Assembly: GCF_000424285.1 (NCBI RefSeq)
Contig: NZ_AUJP01000010.1
Span: 124,001-188,000 of the forward strand
DNA from: Butyrivibrio sp. MB2005
GTDB taxonomy: Bacteria; Bacillota; Clostridia; Lachnospirales; Lachnospiraceae
DNA: 64,000 bases
Reading direction: 5' to 3'
Numbering within the stretch: the stretch's first letter is position 1; every line of letters starts with the position of its first letter. The notes below the pieces were generated by a model, which made no database searches, was not told the origin of the DNA, and saw only the letters and a program-made list of their open reading frames with translations. Below are positions 9,331 through 19,611 of the stretch, piece by piece. Both the position numbers and the translations under genes were made by a program.

Positions 9331-9495
9331 TCAGGCATTCTGAATACTTTTTAACATCTCAATAGCTGTTCTACCCTCAGCGACTGTAATCGTGGTAGTA
9401 TTGCTGTCATACTTTCCAAGTAATCTGCTACGCATCTCCTCGGGGTGATTGTACAGCTGGTCCATGATGCGATCAAAAGCTTTTTTCCATTCCAT
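9331..9495 (-). CDS. Small hypothetical protein, 54 residues
   Basis: The ATG at 9495 has AAGGAGAG eight bases upstream and the frame ends at a TGA (9331-9333), just before a clear terminator. A promoter lies about 100 bases upstream (9598-9626). The protein begins MEWKKAFDRIMDQLYNHPEE and ends MLKSIQNA; it is amphipathic, with no membrane segment and no cysteines. I do not recognise the family. Promoter, leader, ribosome binding site and terminator together argue for a real monocistronic gene. A partly overlapping frame (9351-9545) lacks a good start and is a shadow. Confidence 0.65.
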   Translation of the reverse strand: MEWKKAFDRIMDQLYNHPEEMRSRLLGKYDSNTTTITVAEGRTAIEMLKSIQNA

Positions 9496-9837
9496 AATTC
9501 TCTCCTTGCTAATCTGAAGGTCCCCGCCATCAGATCTTGAAACACGCGTCAGTATCTCCTCCCAATAAAGATATCGCTTTTTTCAAGTGCAGTGTTTATA
9601 TTAAAGCAAGAAAAGGCTTAAATCAAGGGAAAAAGATTAAGAAAATCTTAAAATTCTGTGATTTATCTATGTTGTACAACATCTAGTGTAAGCCCTGTTT
9701 TTCTCTATACTAAATGCACTATTGAAAAAATTTTGTTTCTTCCGGATGACGCCAAAATGGAGAAAAATTTTATGATTTTGGTTAAAATGCTTCTTCTAAA
9801 TTTCGCATCAATGTATTCAAAATTTCATCAACCAAAT
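9496..9837 (-). promoter_or_regulatory. Promoter and leader of the 54-residue gene, rest AT-rich spacer
   Basis: The minus strand has TTGATT (9621-9626), a 17-bp spacer and TAATAT (9598-9603), so the leader would be about 95 nt. The leader holds a GGGAGGAGATA stretch and a small hairpin (ATCTGA pairing with TCAGAT) just before the ribosome binding site. I do not match it to a known riboswitch. The remaining part, 9630-9837, is AT-rich, includes the region downstream of the antiporter stop, and shows no gene. Confidence 0.5.
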
Positions 9838-11373
9838 TTATTTTTCTTTTGCTCCAAAGGTCTTAACCAGCAACAGACAAACTACCATAAGCGCAATTGA
9901 AACAGGCAGGCATACAAGCCAGTTCCTTACCCAACCTGCAATCACATAAGCAACTACTGAAACTGCTGCAGCTGTGATAGCGTAAGGGAGCTGAGTTGAT
10001 ACGTGCTTGATGTGATTACACTGTGCACCTGCACTGGCCATGATGGTGGTATCAGAAATAGGTGAGCAGTGATCTCCGCAAACAGCACCTGCCATGCAGG
10101 CAGAGATAGCGATGATCATAAGCTCATTGTTCATATCTGATCCAAATACTTTGGCAACTATAGGAATAAGGATACCAAAGGTTCCCCAGGATGTACCTGT
10201 TGCAAATGCAAGGAAAGCACCGATTATGAACACGATTGCAGGAAGAAGGCTCATAAGAGCATTATTGTCTGCAATATTAGCCACAAGACCGCCTACATAA
10301 TCTGCTGCGCCAAGGGAATCTGTCATTGATTTAAGTGTCCATGCAAAGGTAAGAATAAGGATTGCAGGCACCATGCTCTTAAAGCCCTCAGGAATAGCAT
10401 TCATGCACTCATTAAAACTAAGAACCTTTGTAGCCACCATAAATATAACTGTTACAACCAAAGCCACTACAGAGCCATATACGAGGCCTACAGAGGCATC
10501 TGAATTTGCAAAGGCATCTACAAAGCTTTCGCCTTCAAAGAATCCACCTGTGTAGATCATTCCTATTACGCAGAAAAGAATAAGTGAAATGATAGGCAGT
10601 ACAAGGTGAATAACCTTACCTTTTCCGGAAACAGGAGGATTAGGCTGATCCTCAGCACCTGTCATACTTGAATGGCCTGTTACCTCATCTACCTTAGCAG
10701 ACTTAGAACTCTTCATGGCATCTTCTGCTTTTCTCATAGGACCGTAGTCAAGACCTGTGAAAGTCAGTGTCAGCATCATTACGATAGTAAGAAGTGCATA
10801 GAAATTATAAGGGATAGCTCTTACGAAAAGTGTAAGACCATTAGCTCCGTCAACAAAGCCTGTTACAGCAGCAGCCCATGAAGATATGGGAGCGATGATA
10901 CAAACAGGAGCAGCTGTGGCATCAATAAGGTATGCCAGCTTCTCTCTCGATATCTTATGCTTATCGGTAACCGGCCTCATAACAGAACCTACTGTAAGGC
11001 AGTTAAAATAGTCATCGATGAAAATAAGGCATCCAAGAACAATTGTCGCAACCTGAGCACCTGCCTTGGTCTTAACATGCTCTACTGCCCATCTTCCAAA
11101 AGCAGCCGAGCCGCCCGCTCTGTTCATTAGCATGACCATACTTCCCAAAATTACAAGGAATATAAGAATACCTACATTCCAGCTGTCAGAAAGCTGTCCA
11201 ATCATACCATCAACAAAAACATGCTGCATTGTGCCTGTGAAGCTGAAATTCGTGTAGAGAAGACCTCCCACAACGATTCCGATGAACAGGGATGAGTAAA
11301 CTTCCTTTGTGATCAGCGCCAGAGCTATCGCGATAATAGCCGGAACCAGCGCCCAAAAACTGTTAGCAAACAT
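9838..11373 (-). CDS. NhaC-family Na+/H+ antiporter
   Basis: This 511-residue integral membrane protein has about 12 hydrophobic segments and the NhaC-family blocks GDHCSPISDTTIMAS and FIDDYFNCLTVGSVMRPVTD. The family exchanges protons for sodium, or amino acids such as lysine, malate or arginine metabolites in some branches, so the exact substrate is open. A hydrophilic stretch at about residues 225-255 is likely cytoplasmic. The ATG at 11373 follows GGAGGGG. It lies just downstream of gdhA on the same strand, but a palindromic element and its own promoter stand between them. Confidence 0.85.
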   Translation of the reverse strand: MFANSFWALVPAIIAIALALITKEVYSSLFIGIVVGGLLYTNFSFTGTMQHVFVDGMIGQLSDSWNVGILIFLVILGSMVMLMNRAGGSAAFGRWAVEHVKTKAGAQVATIVLGCLIFIDDYFNCLTVGSVMRPVTDKHKISREKLAYLIDATAAPVCIIAPISSWAAAVTGFVDGANGLTLFVRAIPYNFYALLTIVMMLTLTFTGLDYGPMRKAEDAMKSSKSAKVDEVTGHSSMTGAEDQPNPPVSGKGKVIHLVLPIISLILFCVIGMIYTGGFFEGESFVDAFANSDASVGLVYGSVVALVVTVIFMVATKVLSFNECMNAIPEGFKSMVPAILILTFAWTLKSMTDSLGAADYVGGLVANIADNNALMSLLPAIVFIIGAFLAFATGTSWGTFGILIPIVAKVFGSDMNNELMIIAISACMAGAVCGDHCSPISDTTIMASAGAQCNHIKHVSTQLPYAITAAAVSVVAYVIAGWVRNWLVCLPVSIALMVVCLLLVKTFGAKEK

Positions 11374-11410
11374 AGAATTCCCCTCCTAAACTTTTTTCTT
11401 ATTAAAGGAA

Positions 11411-11479
11411 TACCGCACCAGGTAGTACTGATGCGGTATTAGTTTTAAACATTATACTATATTACGTTAAAGTAATAAA
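11411..11479 (-). promoter_or_regulatory. Promoter and 5' hairpin of the NhaC gene
   Basis: A good -10 TATAAT lies at 11451-11456 on the minus strand, with a weak TTTATT at 11474-11479 (17-bp spacer) as the -35. In the leader, TACCGCA (11411-11417) pairs with TGCGGTA about 30 bases away, with a 14-nt loop. No U-run follows, so it is a leader structure of unknown role rather than a terminator. Confidence 0.5.
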
Positions 11480-11510
11480 CTAAATTCTAATTTAGTCAGA
11501 TTTGTAATTC

Positions 11511-12985
<1,475 letters not shown>

Positions 12986-13024
12986 TTAAAAAAAGTGTAC
13001 AAATAGGATTATGCTTGCAGAATC

Positions 13025-13130
13025 CTCGCGCGCGAGCAGAATTGCGAAGCAATTATCTTCGTTTCTGCGAGCTGCGCATCCTGCGGAGCACTTTTTTATT
13101 ACCCAAAATTATTTTTGGGTAATAAAAAAG
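13025..13130 (-). repeat. Modular palindromic element B (5' side of gdhA)
   Basis: A perfect CTCGCG/CGCGAG palindrome (13025-13036) is followed by nested stems (CAGAA/TTCTG around TTGC/GCAA). Then comes the linker TGCGCATCCTGCGGAGCA (13073-13090) and a stem of 18-bp perfect arms (13091-13108 and 13113-13130). The order of modules and the linker match element A (11511-11636). The long AT-rich stem shares its T-run with the adjacent terminator. It lies between the oxidoreductase gene and gdhA. Confidence 0.6.
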
Positions 13131-13158
13131 AGCGTAAAGATCTAAAGGTCTTTACGCT
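13130..13158 (-). terminator. Terminator downstream of the Gfo/Idh/MocA gene
   Basis: AGCGTAAAGA (13131-13140) pairs with TCTTTACGCT (13149-13158), and on the minus strand the stem runs into CTTTTTTATT. It lies about 90 bases past the oxidoreductase stop. Confidence 0.8.
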
Positions 13159-13246
13159 CCCTTGCGCAGACACCACTGTCTGTCAAGTATTATTCCACAT
13201 ACCTCAAAAATCGTCAAGCACTTTATTGCTTTAAATCGAAAAAATT

Positions 13247-14464
13247 TTATTCTTCGTCCTTTTCCTCTGCTTCTTCATCAGAATTTTCGGCATTCTCAGT
13301 CTCTTCTGTTTCCTCAGAATCAGAAGCTTCTACAGTTTCAGCTTCACCATTGGAATCATCTACTGGACTATCCTCAGATACTTCCTCTGAGAGGCTCTCT
13401 GTTACTTCATCAATGATCTCTTCTACTGTTTCAGCTGATTCTACACTCTCAGATGTCTCGGTCTGCTCTTCATCAAGATTATCATCATCCTGAGGGAATT
13501 TAACGTCTATCTGCTCTCTGATGAAATCCATCATCTTCATGATCTCAAGAGACTGAGCCTTAGGCATCTCAGGGCATTCCTTCCAATTCTCGTTAAGAGA
13601 ATTGATAGCAGACATAACCTCGTACTCGTATCCGGTTATCTGCTTCTCTTTCTTGTAGAAGCCCTCTTTAATACCGGCGTTGTTATATACCGTAATGCTT
13701 TCAAAATTGTTTATATTCTCGACCTCAATATGTCCATTGGTACCAAAGATGAATCCCTTACCGCTTCCACAGGAAATAGCTGAACATGTGATAACGGCAA
13801 TCTGACCGTCTCTGTAGCTGAGAGTAATACTATCCTGCATATCCATGCCGCCGTCACCCTTCTTGGAAACTGCGGAGATATTAACAACATCATTACCCAA
13901 AACCATGGATGCAAAATTAAGTCCATATACACCAAGATCAAGTAGTGCACCGCCACCAAGAGAAGCATCGGTTATTCTCTGCTTCCATGCAATATTATAG
14001 CTAAGATCGGCTGTAACCATCATAATATCGCCAATCTTATTGCTGGAGAGAATCTCCTTAAGCTTACCTGCAAGAGGTATAAATCTTGTCCACATAGCTT
14101 CAGCAAGGAACAGATCCTTCTCAGCTGCCATTTTAAACATCTCAGCTGCCTGCTTCTCATTTAATGCAAAAGCCTTCTCACAAAGAACAGGCTTGCCATA
14201 TTCAAGAGCAAGACAGGTATTCTCAAAATGAGCAGAATGGGGCGTAGCTACATATATGAGATCCACCTTGGGATCCATGCACATCTCCTGATATGAGCCA
14301 TAGGCACGCTTCACCTTGTTTTCCTTGGCAAAAGCCTCTGCCTTCTCATATGTCCTTGATGCTACCGCATAGCAGGTTACTCCCTTCATTCCCTTGAGAG
14401 TCCTTGCCATAGTTCCGGCAATACTACCGGTGCCCATTATACCTACTCTTTTTGAATTAAACAT
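13247..14464 (-). CDS. Gfo/Idh/MocA-family oxidoreductase with acidic C-terminal tail
   Basis: This 405-residue protein has an N-terminal NAD(P)-binding Rossmann fold (GIMGTGSIAGTMARTLKG) and the family signature EYGKPVLCEKAFALN, where the Glu-Lys pair is characteristic. The substrate, probably a sugar or cyclitol, is not evident. The usual family length is about 320-350; the extra residues from about 330 form a tail that is almost all Glu, Asp, Ser, Thr and Val, with no aromatic residues. The upstream SH3 protein, 8 bases away, also contains Glu/Thr-rich segments, so the two are probably co-transcribed. A ribosome binding site (AAGGAGCTGT) precedes the ATG. Confidence 0.85.
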   Translation of the reverse strand: MFNSKRVGIMGTGSIAGTMARTLKGMKGVTCYAVASRTYEKAEAFAKENKVKRAYGSYQEMCMDPKVDLIYVATPHSAHFENTCLALEYGKPVLCEKAFALNEKQAAEMFKMAAEKDLFLAEAMWTRFIPLAGKLKEILSSNKIGDIMMVTADLSYNIAWKQRITDASLGGGALLDLGVYGLNFASMVLGNDVVNISAVSKKGDGGMDMQDSITLSYRDGQIAVITCSAISCGSGKGFIFGTNGHIEVENINNFESITVYNNAGIKEGFYKKEKQITGYEYEVMSAINSLNENWKECPEMPKAQSLEIMKMMDFIREQIDVKFPQDDDNLDEEQTETSESVESAETVEEIIDEVTESLSEEVSEDSPVDDSNGEAETVEASDSEETEETENAENSDEEAEEKDEE

Positions 14465-14472
14465 ACAGCTCC

Positions 14473-15903
14473 TTACTCGGTAAGATACTCAGCCATAATA
14501 TAGCCTGTATCACCCTTATATTCTACTTTTGCCCATCCGTTAGCGTACTGCTGCTTAACATCTACTGTATCACCGGCATAGATTGTATGAAGAATATCTG
14601 AATCAGTACTCTGTGACTTACGAAGTCTTACTGTCTCCGATACTCTCATCTTACCGGTTGCACTGGAATCAACCTTGGACTTATTCTCGGTATTCTCAGC
14701 GGTTTCAGTCTGAGTCTCCTCTGTAGTCTCCTCGGTGGTCTCTTCTGTAGTTTCTTCAGTCTCAGCGGTATCGCCCTCTTCTGCTACTTCTTCGAAATAC
14801 TCGGTTTTAACAAAAGCGGTGCCGCCATTGTACTCGATCTTACTCCATCCGTTTGCACGTGCTTCAAGCTGTGTGTATACTTCACCAATCTCAGTCTTGG
14901 CAAGCTTATCAGCTGTTTCGGAATCAGAACTTCTGATATTTACTACATCTTTAGCTTTTATCTTGGTTACTGCAGGAGTACTCTCTTCTGCAGTCTCTTC
15001 TGTAGTCTCCTCTGTAGTTTCAGCCTCTGCAGCATCAGTCTCCTGAGCCTCTGCTGTCTCCTCAGTAGTCTCTTCTGCAGACTCGCCTTCCTGTGCTTCT
15101 CCTTCTTCAGAAACTGTCTCAGCAGTAGGCACTTCACCTGACTCAATTGCTGCCAGGGCTTCTCCAACAGATACCTGGATATTGGCACTCATGTCCGAAA
15201 GGAATGTAGCAAGATTCTCATGTGCTGCGATAATGTCGTTGTACTGCGCAGCTACAGAATTATTAAGATCAACCACATCCGCCTGCAATGAAATGTTACT
15301 GATATAATCTGTCACACGGTCATCAACCACATCTCCATTAATATAGAGATTACCTGCTTCATTGGTGCAAACATACATAGTCTGCATTCCGGGAAGCGCG
15401 GTTGTATAGCCTTCAAACAGGACCTCTGTGTAAACATAAGCCACATAACTTCCCTCTACAGGACCGGGCTTAGTATAAACATCAACAACAGGAATACTTG
15501 AGATATACTTGGAAACCTCGCTTAATCTAAGCTCCTCGGTACTCTCCAGGCCCTGATAAATGGACTTGAGAGTATCCATATCACCTGAAGCATAGGCACT
15601 AAAATACGTATTCATAAGCGAATTAACATCATCATACGCATTCTTCTCAAGCTCTACCTCAGGAACTATATAGCTTCCATCCTCAGCTACTGATGTAACT
15701 GCATTCTCAGGCTCAGTAGCCACGTCACTCTTGTTTGCCTTGAGGGCAAGTACAATGGTAAGAACCACTGCCACCACGAGAACAAGCGGCATTACCAGCT
15801 TTTTATTATCTGAGATGTACTCAAAAAAAGTCCTCTTATCCTGTGCTGCGAACGGATTAGACTCCTTCTTATTACCTTTAAAGTTCATTTTCTTAAAATT
15901 CAT
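14473..15903 (-). CDS. Membrane-anchored protein with two SH3b domains and Glu/Thr-rich linkers
   Basis: This 476-residue protein has a short basic cytoplasmic N-terminus, one membrane segment at about residues 36-55, and an extracellular part with a conserved region (about 75-245). Two bacterial SH3 domains follow (about 315-380 and 418-476; KVNIRSS-like VVNIRSSDS and VRLRKSQSTDSD starts). The linkers are imperfect repeats of EETTEE. Bacterial SH3 domains usually bind peptidoglycan or wall peptides, so a cell-surface role is inferred. A second in-frame ATG lies five codons in; the first has AAGGA upstream and was preferred. The repetitive linkers could vary in length between strains. Confidence 0.75.
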   Translation of the reverse strand: MNFKKMNFKGNKKESNPFAAQDKRTFFEYISDNKKLVMPLVLVVAVVLTIVLALKANKSDVATEPENAVTSVAEDGSYIVPEVELEKNAYDDVNSLMNTYFSAYASGDMDTLKSIYQGLESTEELRLSEVSKYISSIPVVDVYTKPGPVEGSYVAYVYTEVLFEGYTTALPGMQTMYVCTNEAGNLYINGDVVDDRVTDYISNISLQADVVDLNNSVAAQYNDIIAAHENLATFLSDMSANIQVSVGEALAAIESGEVPTAETVSEEGEAQEGESAEETTEETAEAQETDAAEAETTEETTEETAEESTPAVTKIKAKDVVNIRSSDSETADKLAKTEIGEVYTQLEARANGWSKIEYNGGTAFVKTEYFEEVAEEGDTAETEETTEETTEETTEETQTETAENTENKSKVDSSATGKMRVSETVRLRKSQSTDSDILHTIYAGDTVDVKQQYANGWAKVEYKGDTGYIMAEYLTE

Positions 15904-15942
15904 TTCTTAATTCCTTATCCACCGCCACATTTTCGTAAAATA

Positions 15943-16014
15943 TGCACCCGACAGGAATCGAACCTGCATTAAAGGCGTCGGAGGCCTCCGTTCTATCCAT
16001 TAGACTACGGGTGC
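15943..16014 (-). tRNA. tRNA-Arg (anticodon CCG)
   Basis: The minus strand folds as a cloverleaf: acceptor stem GCACCCG with CGGGTGC, anticodon stem GAGGC/GCCTT with loop CTCCGAC (anticodon CCG at 15979-15981), and T arm GCAGG-TTCGAAT-CCTGT. The D stem contains one mismatch. The discriminator base is A and CCA is not encoded. It reads CGG arginine codons. Confidence 0.93.
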
Positions 16015-16045
16015 GGAAAATGTTACGGATTTATTACGTACCCGA

Positions 16046-17002
16046 TTATAATACCATAGCCCCACTTGCTTGTTCAACCTTTTTCACATTATTTTCATCT
16101 TCCCTATCATAGTAATAGACGCTGTTTGAAAGAAAATCCTCATCCGGAACGCAGCTGTTATTTACCTCTCTGATCATGCTTCTGAGTTCCTCTATTCCGG
16201 GCGCAAATCTCTCCGGTAAAAGTATCATCTCATGGATGGAACTGGGGACAATATAGAAGTTACTGTTATACTTCTCTGCAACATCCCTGAGGAGTCCCGG
16301 ATAGAGAATTACCGCTGAACCCTGAATCTTCCTGTTGTTGGTTGCAACAATAAATCCGTCATCCGGAAGGTGTGCCCAAAACTCATCATCACACTCATAC
16401 TCATAACCGATCCTGGTATCTTCTGTGCCACTCTTTGCAAGCTTTGCACAGAACTCCCACATCGAATAGCATGCCGCAGGAAAAAGCCTTGGAGTATTGT
16501 CCATGGCTGCTTCATAGAGATCCTCCTCGGACACATCCCACATATCTGCATGCTCATTGGTGATAAGGACAGAGCCACTCTCTCCTGCAACTTCAAGTGA
16601 CACCATATAGACCACGGCTATATCTCCCATCATGCGATGCGGCAATTCCTGAAGTCTCTCTGCATTCCTCTCTCCGGAAATAAGCTTAAAGCAAATCTTT
16701 GGAAGCACCTTTTCTATATCCTCAAAGAAGGAGACATCCACTTCTTTATCAACAAGATGTTCATTAAAAATACCAATCGCCGCATTGGCCATAGCCTCTA
16801 CATTCTCATCACCCATATAGTTCTGATACAGATCATCCAAATATATTGTTGGAGCGCAGTTACTACCGTTCTTCCTTACGCAGAGGCCATACTTCTTAAG
16901 TCCGTTGTTCTTACACACTTCATGTGCAGAAACATCTGCGCTGTCACCATAATATGCGCTAATGCGCTCAAATACCTTTTCAAAAAATTCTTCTTTTTTC
17001 AT
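16046..17002 (-). CDS. DUF5688 family protein
   Basis: The start is placed at 17002 (MKKEEFFEKVFERI, 318 residues) because AAAGGAG precedes it; a longer frame to 17068 runs back into the efp terminator. The pattern YGLCVRKNGSNCAPTIYLDDLYQNY and the following helices look like the DUF5688 proteins common in Lachnospiraceae, often near mobile elements. No catalytic motif or membrane segment is seen and the function is unknown. It lies between efp and a tRNA gene, probably as its own transcript. A broken relative is present in the accessory region (51397-52032). Confidence 0.7.
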   Translation of the reverse strand: MKKEEFFEKVFERISAYYGDSADVSAHEVCKNNGLKKYGLCVRKNGSNCAPTIYLDDLYQNYMGDENVEAMANAAIGIFNEHLVDKEVDVSFFEDIEKVLPKICFKLISGERNAERLQELPHRMMGDIAVVYMVSLEVAGESGSVLITNEHADMWDVSEEDLYEAAMDNTPRLFPAACYSMWEFCAKLAKSGTEDTRIGYEYECDDEFWAHLPDDGFIVATNNRKIQGSAVILYPGLLRDVAEKYNSNFYIVPSSIHEMILLPERFAPGIEELRSMIREVNNSCVPDEDFLSNSVYYYDREDENNVKKVEQASGAMVL

Positions 17003-17035
17003 ACCTAAAATTCTCCTTTTTCTAAAAAATAACGA

Positions 17036-17074
17036 CAAAAAAGGCAATGAAAAATCTAAATTCTTCATTGCCTT
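17036..17074 (-). terminator. Terminator of efp
   Basis: AAGGCAATGAA (17041-17051) pairs with TTCATTGCCTT (17064-17074). On the minus strand the stem is followed by TTTTTTGTC, 37 bases past the efp stop. Confidence 0.85.
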
Positions 17075-17110
17075 ACAAGTCTATACATTATGTTTCAGAA
17101 AAACGGTAAA

Positions 17111-17668
17111 TTAAACTCTGGAGAGATATTCTCCTGATCTTGTGTCGATCTTGATCACGTCACCCTCGTTAACGAAGAGAGGAACCTGAACAACAGCACC
17201 TGTCTCAACAGTAGCAGGCTTTGTAGCACCTGTAGCTGTATCGCCCTTGAAGCCGGGCTCTGTCTCAGTAATAGCGAGCTCTACGAAAAGCGGAGGCTCA
17301 ACAGCGAATACGTTACCATTGTAAGAATGAATCTGAACTGTCTCATTCTCCTTAACATACTTCATTGAATCGCCAACCTGATCCTGTGTAAGAGAGATCT
17401 GCTCATAAGTCTCATTATCCATGAAGTTGAAAAGATCTCCATCAGCATAAAGATACTGCATATCCTTACGATCAATACGTGCAGCAGGGAACTTCTCAGT
17501 AGGACGGAAAGTTGTTTCCTTAACACCACCATTGATGATGTCCTTAAGCTTAGTTCTTACGAAAGCTGCTCCCTTACCGGGCTTAACATGCTGGAATTCG
17601 ATTATCTGACATACATTACCATCTATTTCGATAGTCATACCGTTTCTGAAATCACTTGCAGAAATCAT
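17111..17668 (-). CDS. efp: Elongation factor P
   Basis: This 185-residue protein rescues ribosomes stalled at polyproline. It has the full family length with the KOW-like N-terminal domain and two OB domains. [16 protein letters not shown] carries the conserved loop with Lys32 (KPGKG), the residue modified in some bacteria. The C-terminal [17 protein letters not shown]...[20 protein letters not shown] signature is clear. It follows aroQ by 89 bases; a yqeG-aroE-aroQ-efp order is common in related Clostridia. Confidence 0.96.
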   Translation of the reverse strand: MISASDFRNGMTIEIDGNVCQIIEFQHVKPGKGAAFVRTKLKDIINGGVKETTFRPTEKFPAARIDRKDMQYLYADGDLFNFMDNETYEQISLTQDQVGDSMKYVKENETVQIHSYNGNVFAVEPPLFVELAITETEPGFKGDTATGATKPATVETGAVVQVPLFVNEGDVIKIDTRSGEYLSRV

Positions 17669-17757
17669 AAAAATCCTCCTAATAATTACAAATCAAACAA
17701 CTACATAATATTATACTAATGTTTTCTTTTTTTCAATACCCTTTTTTCAAAGCTTTA

Positions 17758-18198
17758 TCATTTTTTAATGATATCAGCTATATAATCCATGGCCATAAGA
17801 TATCCGTCAAGTCCATGTCCATAAATCTGTTTATCGCAGGCAGGGGCTGTAACTGAATTAGCTCTGAAAGCCTCTCTGTTAGTAATATCTGATATATGAA
17901 CTTCAACTTTTATGATGTTCTCAAGGCTCTTAAGGGCATCATGTATTGCATAGCTGTAATGTGTATATGCGCCGGGATTTATTACGATTCCGTCAGTGCC
18001 GTTAAAATATGCATCCTGAAGCTTATCTATAATAGCTCCCTCATGATTGGACTGCCAGCTCTCAACCTCAGCCCCAAGCTCGTTTGCCTTATCGCTTATC
18101 ATCTTAAGCAGATAATCATAATCCTGATTTCCATAGACAGCTTTCTCTCTGATACCAAGGAAATTCAGATTTGGTCCGTTTATTACAAGTATCTTCAT
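17758..18198 (-). CDS. aroQ: 3-dehydroquinate dehydratase, type II
   Basis: This 146-residue enzyme dehydrates 3-dehydroquinate to 3-dehydroshikimate in the shikimate pathway. The N-terminus ILVINGPNLNFLGIREKAVYG contains the catalytic Tyr region, and HSNHEGAIID-like WQSNHEGAIIDKL and PGAYTHYSYAIHDAL carry the Asn and His residues of the active site. The start at 18198 is preferred over 18207 because GGGGAG would otherwise touch the start codon. It follows the fused aroE-aroK gene by 24 bases, giving three consecutive pathway activities on one transcript. Confidence 0.93.
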   Translation of the reverse strand: MKILVINGPNLNFLGIREKAVYGNQDYDYLLKMISDKANELGAEVESWQSNHEGAIIDKLQDAYFNGTDGIVINPGAYTHYSYAIHDALKSLENIIKVEVHISDITNREAFRANSVTAPACDKQIYGHGLDGYLMAMDYIADIIKK

Positions 18199-18222
18199 AA
18201 GTCGCATCTCCCCAAATGATAT

Positions 18223-19611
18223 TTACAGAACAGTCTCTGCCACCTCTACCGCTACTCTTTTAATATTCTTCCCGTCGGTTGAAACTACAACATCCGCAGC
18301 GGATTCGTAGATCTCCCTCCTTGAATCAAGGAGTTCCCTGATCCTTGTAAGCTTATCATCAGTATTAAGAAGTGGTCTTGAGGTATCCCTCTTTACTCTT
18401 TTATATACTGTCTCAGGAGTAGCCTTCAGATAAACAACAGTGCCTATCTTTTTAAGAAACTCTCTGTTCTTTGCTCTTAAAGGGAGCCCTCCGCCCACAG
18501 CCAGCACCATATTTTTCCTGCCGGATTCTATGAGCTTTTCAAGATACCTGGTCTCTGTGTCCCTGAAGTATTCCTCACCTTCTGTGGCAAAAATTTCTTT
18601 AATCTTCCTGCCCTGTTCCTTCTCAATAGCTGCGTCGGAGTCGATTTTATCATAGCCAAAGAATTTTGATACAGCTCTTGAAACAGCACTTTTGCCGCTG
18701 CCCATAAAGCCCACAAGAATGATATTCTCGCCATTAAGCAGAGTCTTCAGAAGGGTTCTGTAAACCTCCTCGCAGTCCTTCTCGGAGATCTGAGTGTCAT
18801 TCCAAAGCTCGTAGGCACAAATACCCTGATAAAGCAAAGTCCTTAGTCCTGTTATTACGTAGGATCCCGCTTCCTCACAGCAGCGAAGGAATTTGGTCTT
18901 AAAGGGTCTGTAAACCGCATCATATCCAACCTCGATCAGGCTGTAAAAATCAGGATCTTCAATGACAGCCTTATCAGAATCTGGCATAAGTCCTACTGAT
19001 GTCATCTGAAAACAAATATATGTCCTGTCGGAAGGAAGCTTTTTATAATCTGAAAGCTCCATGGCTTTGCAAAGCTCTTTACCGGCAAAATCGTTCACAT
19101 CACTGCACACCTTCTCTGCGTTTGCCAGGGTTCTGTTAAGAATAAACACCTCTTTAGCCCCCTCATTAGCACAAAGATATGCTGCAGGCTTACTGATGCC
19201 GCCTGCCCCAAGGATTATGACTGACTTATTCTTTAACTTAACCTTCTCATGTTCAAAGGATTTCTTGATGCCATAGTAATCGGTATTGTATCCCTTATAA
19301 CCACTGCCGTCCTTTGTCCTGACCAGCGTATTAACAGCGCCGATTCTCTCAGCCACAGGATCGATATCAGAAAGGTATGGAATAACAGCGCTCTTATGGG
19401 GAACAGTCACATTAAGCCCCAAAATATCAAGGGCCAGCGCTCCCTTAACTGCATCTCCCACCTTATCGTTTTGAACCTCAAAAGGAACATATACCAGATC
19501 CGTTCCTGTTTTTGCCGCAAGAGTATTGTGAATATCCGGCGAAATTGTGTGATGAACAGGGTTACCTATAAGACCGCAAACCCTGGTGGTTCCCAAGATG
19601 TCTCTTCTCAT
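18223..19611 (-). CDS. Fused shikimate dehydrogenase - shikimate kinase
   Basis: The 462-residue protein joins two steps of aromatic amino acid synthesis. Residues 1-285 are AroE-like, with GLIGNPVHHTISPDIHN for shikimate, NVTVPHK with the catalytic lysine, and the NADP fold ILGAGGISKPAA. Residues 296-462 are AroK-like, with Walker A GFMGSGKS, FDSD-like DKIDSDAAIE and the lid arginine in RDTSRPLL. No frame break is visible between the halves. Its start overlaps the yqeG stop by four bases, which implies translational coupling. The direct product of AroE is the substrate of AroK, so the fusion may channel shikimate. Confidence 0.92.
   Translation of the reverse strand: MRRDILGTTRVCGLIGNPVHHTISPDIHNTLAAKTGTDLVYVPFEVQNDKVGDAVKGALALDILGLNVTVPHKSAVIPYLSDIDPVAERIGAVNTLVRTKDGSGYKGYNTDYYGIKKSFEHEKVKLKNKSVIILGAGGISKPAAYLCANEGAKEVFILNRTLANAEKVCSDVNDFAGKELCKAMELSDYKKLPSDRTYICFQMTSVGLMPDSDKAVIEDPDFYSLIEVGYDAVYRPFKTKFLRCCEEAGSYVITGLRTLLYQGICAYELWNDTQISEKDCEEVYRTLLKTLLNGENIILVGFMGSGKSAVSRAVSKFFGYDKIDSDAAIEKEQGRKIKEIFATEGEEYFRDTETRYLEKLIESGRKNMVLAVGGGLPLRAKNREFLKKIGTVVYLKATPETVYKRVKRDTSRPLLNTDDKLTRIRELLDSRREIYESAADVVVSTDGKNIKRVAVEVAETVL

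Noticed and set aside
11411..11440. NhaC leader hairpin as a riboswitch
   Set aside because: A single simple stem without the conserved loops of any riboswitch class I know.
14735..15188. Long antisense and shifted frames in the SH3 gene
   Set aside because: They come from the Glu/Thr repeat composition; the codon pattern fits the sense gene only.
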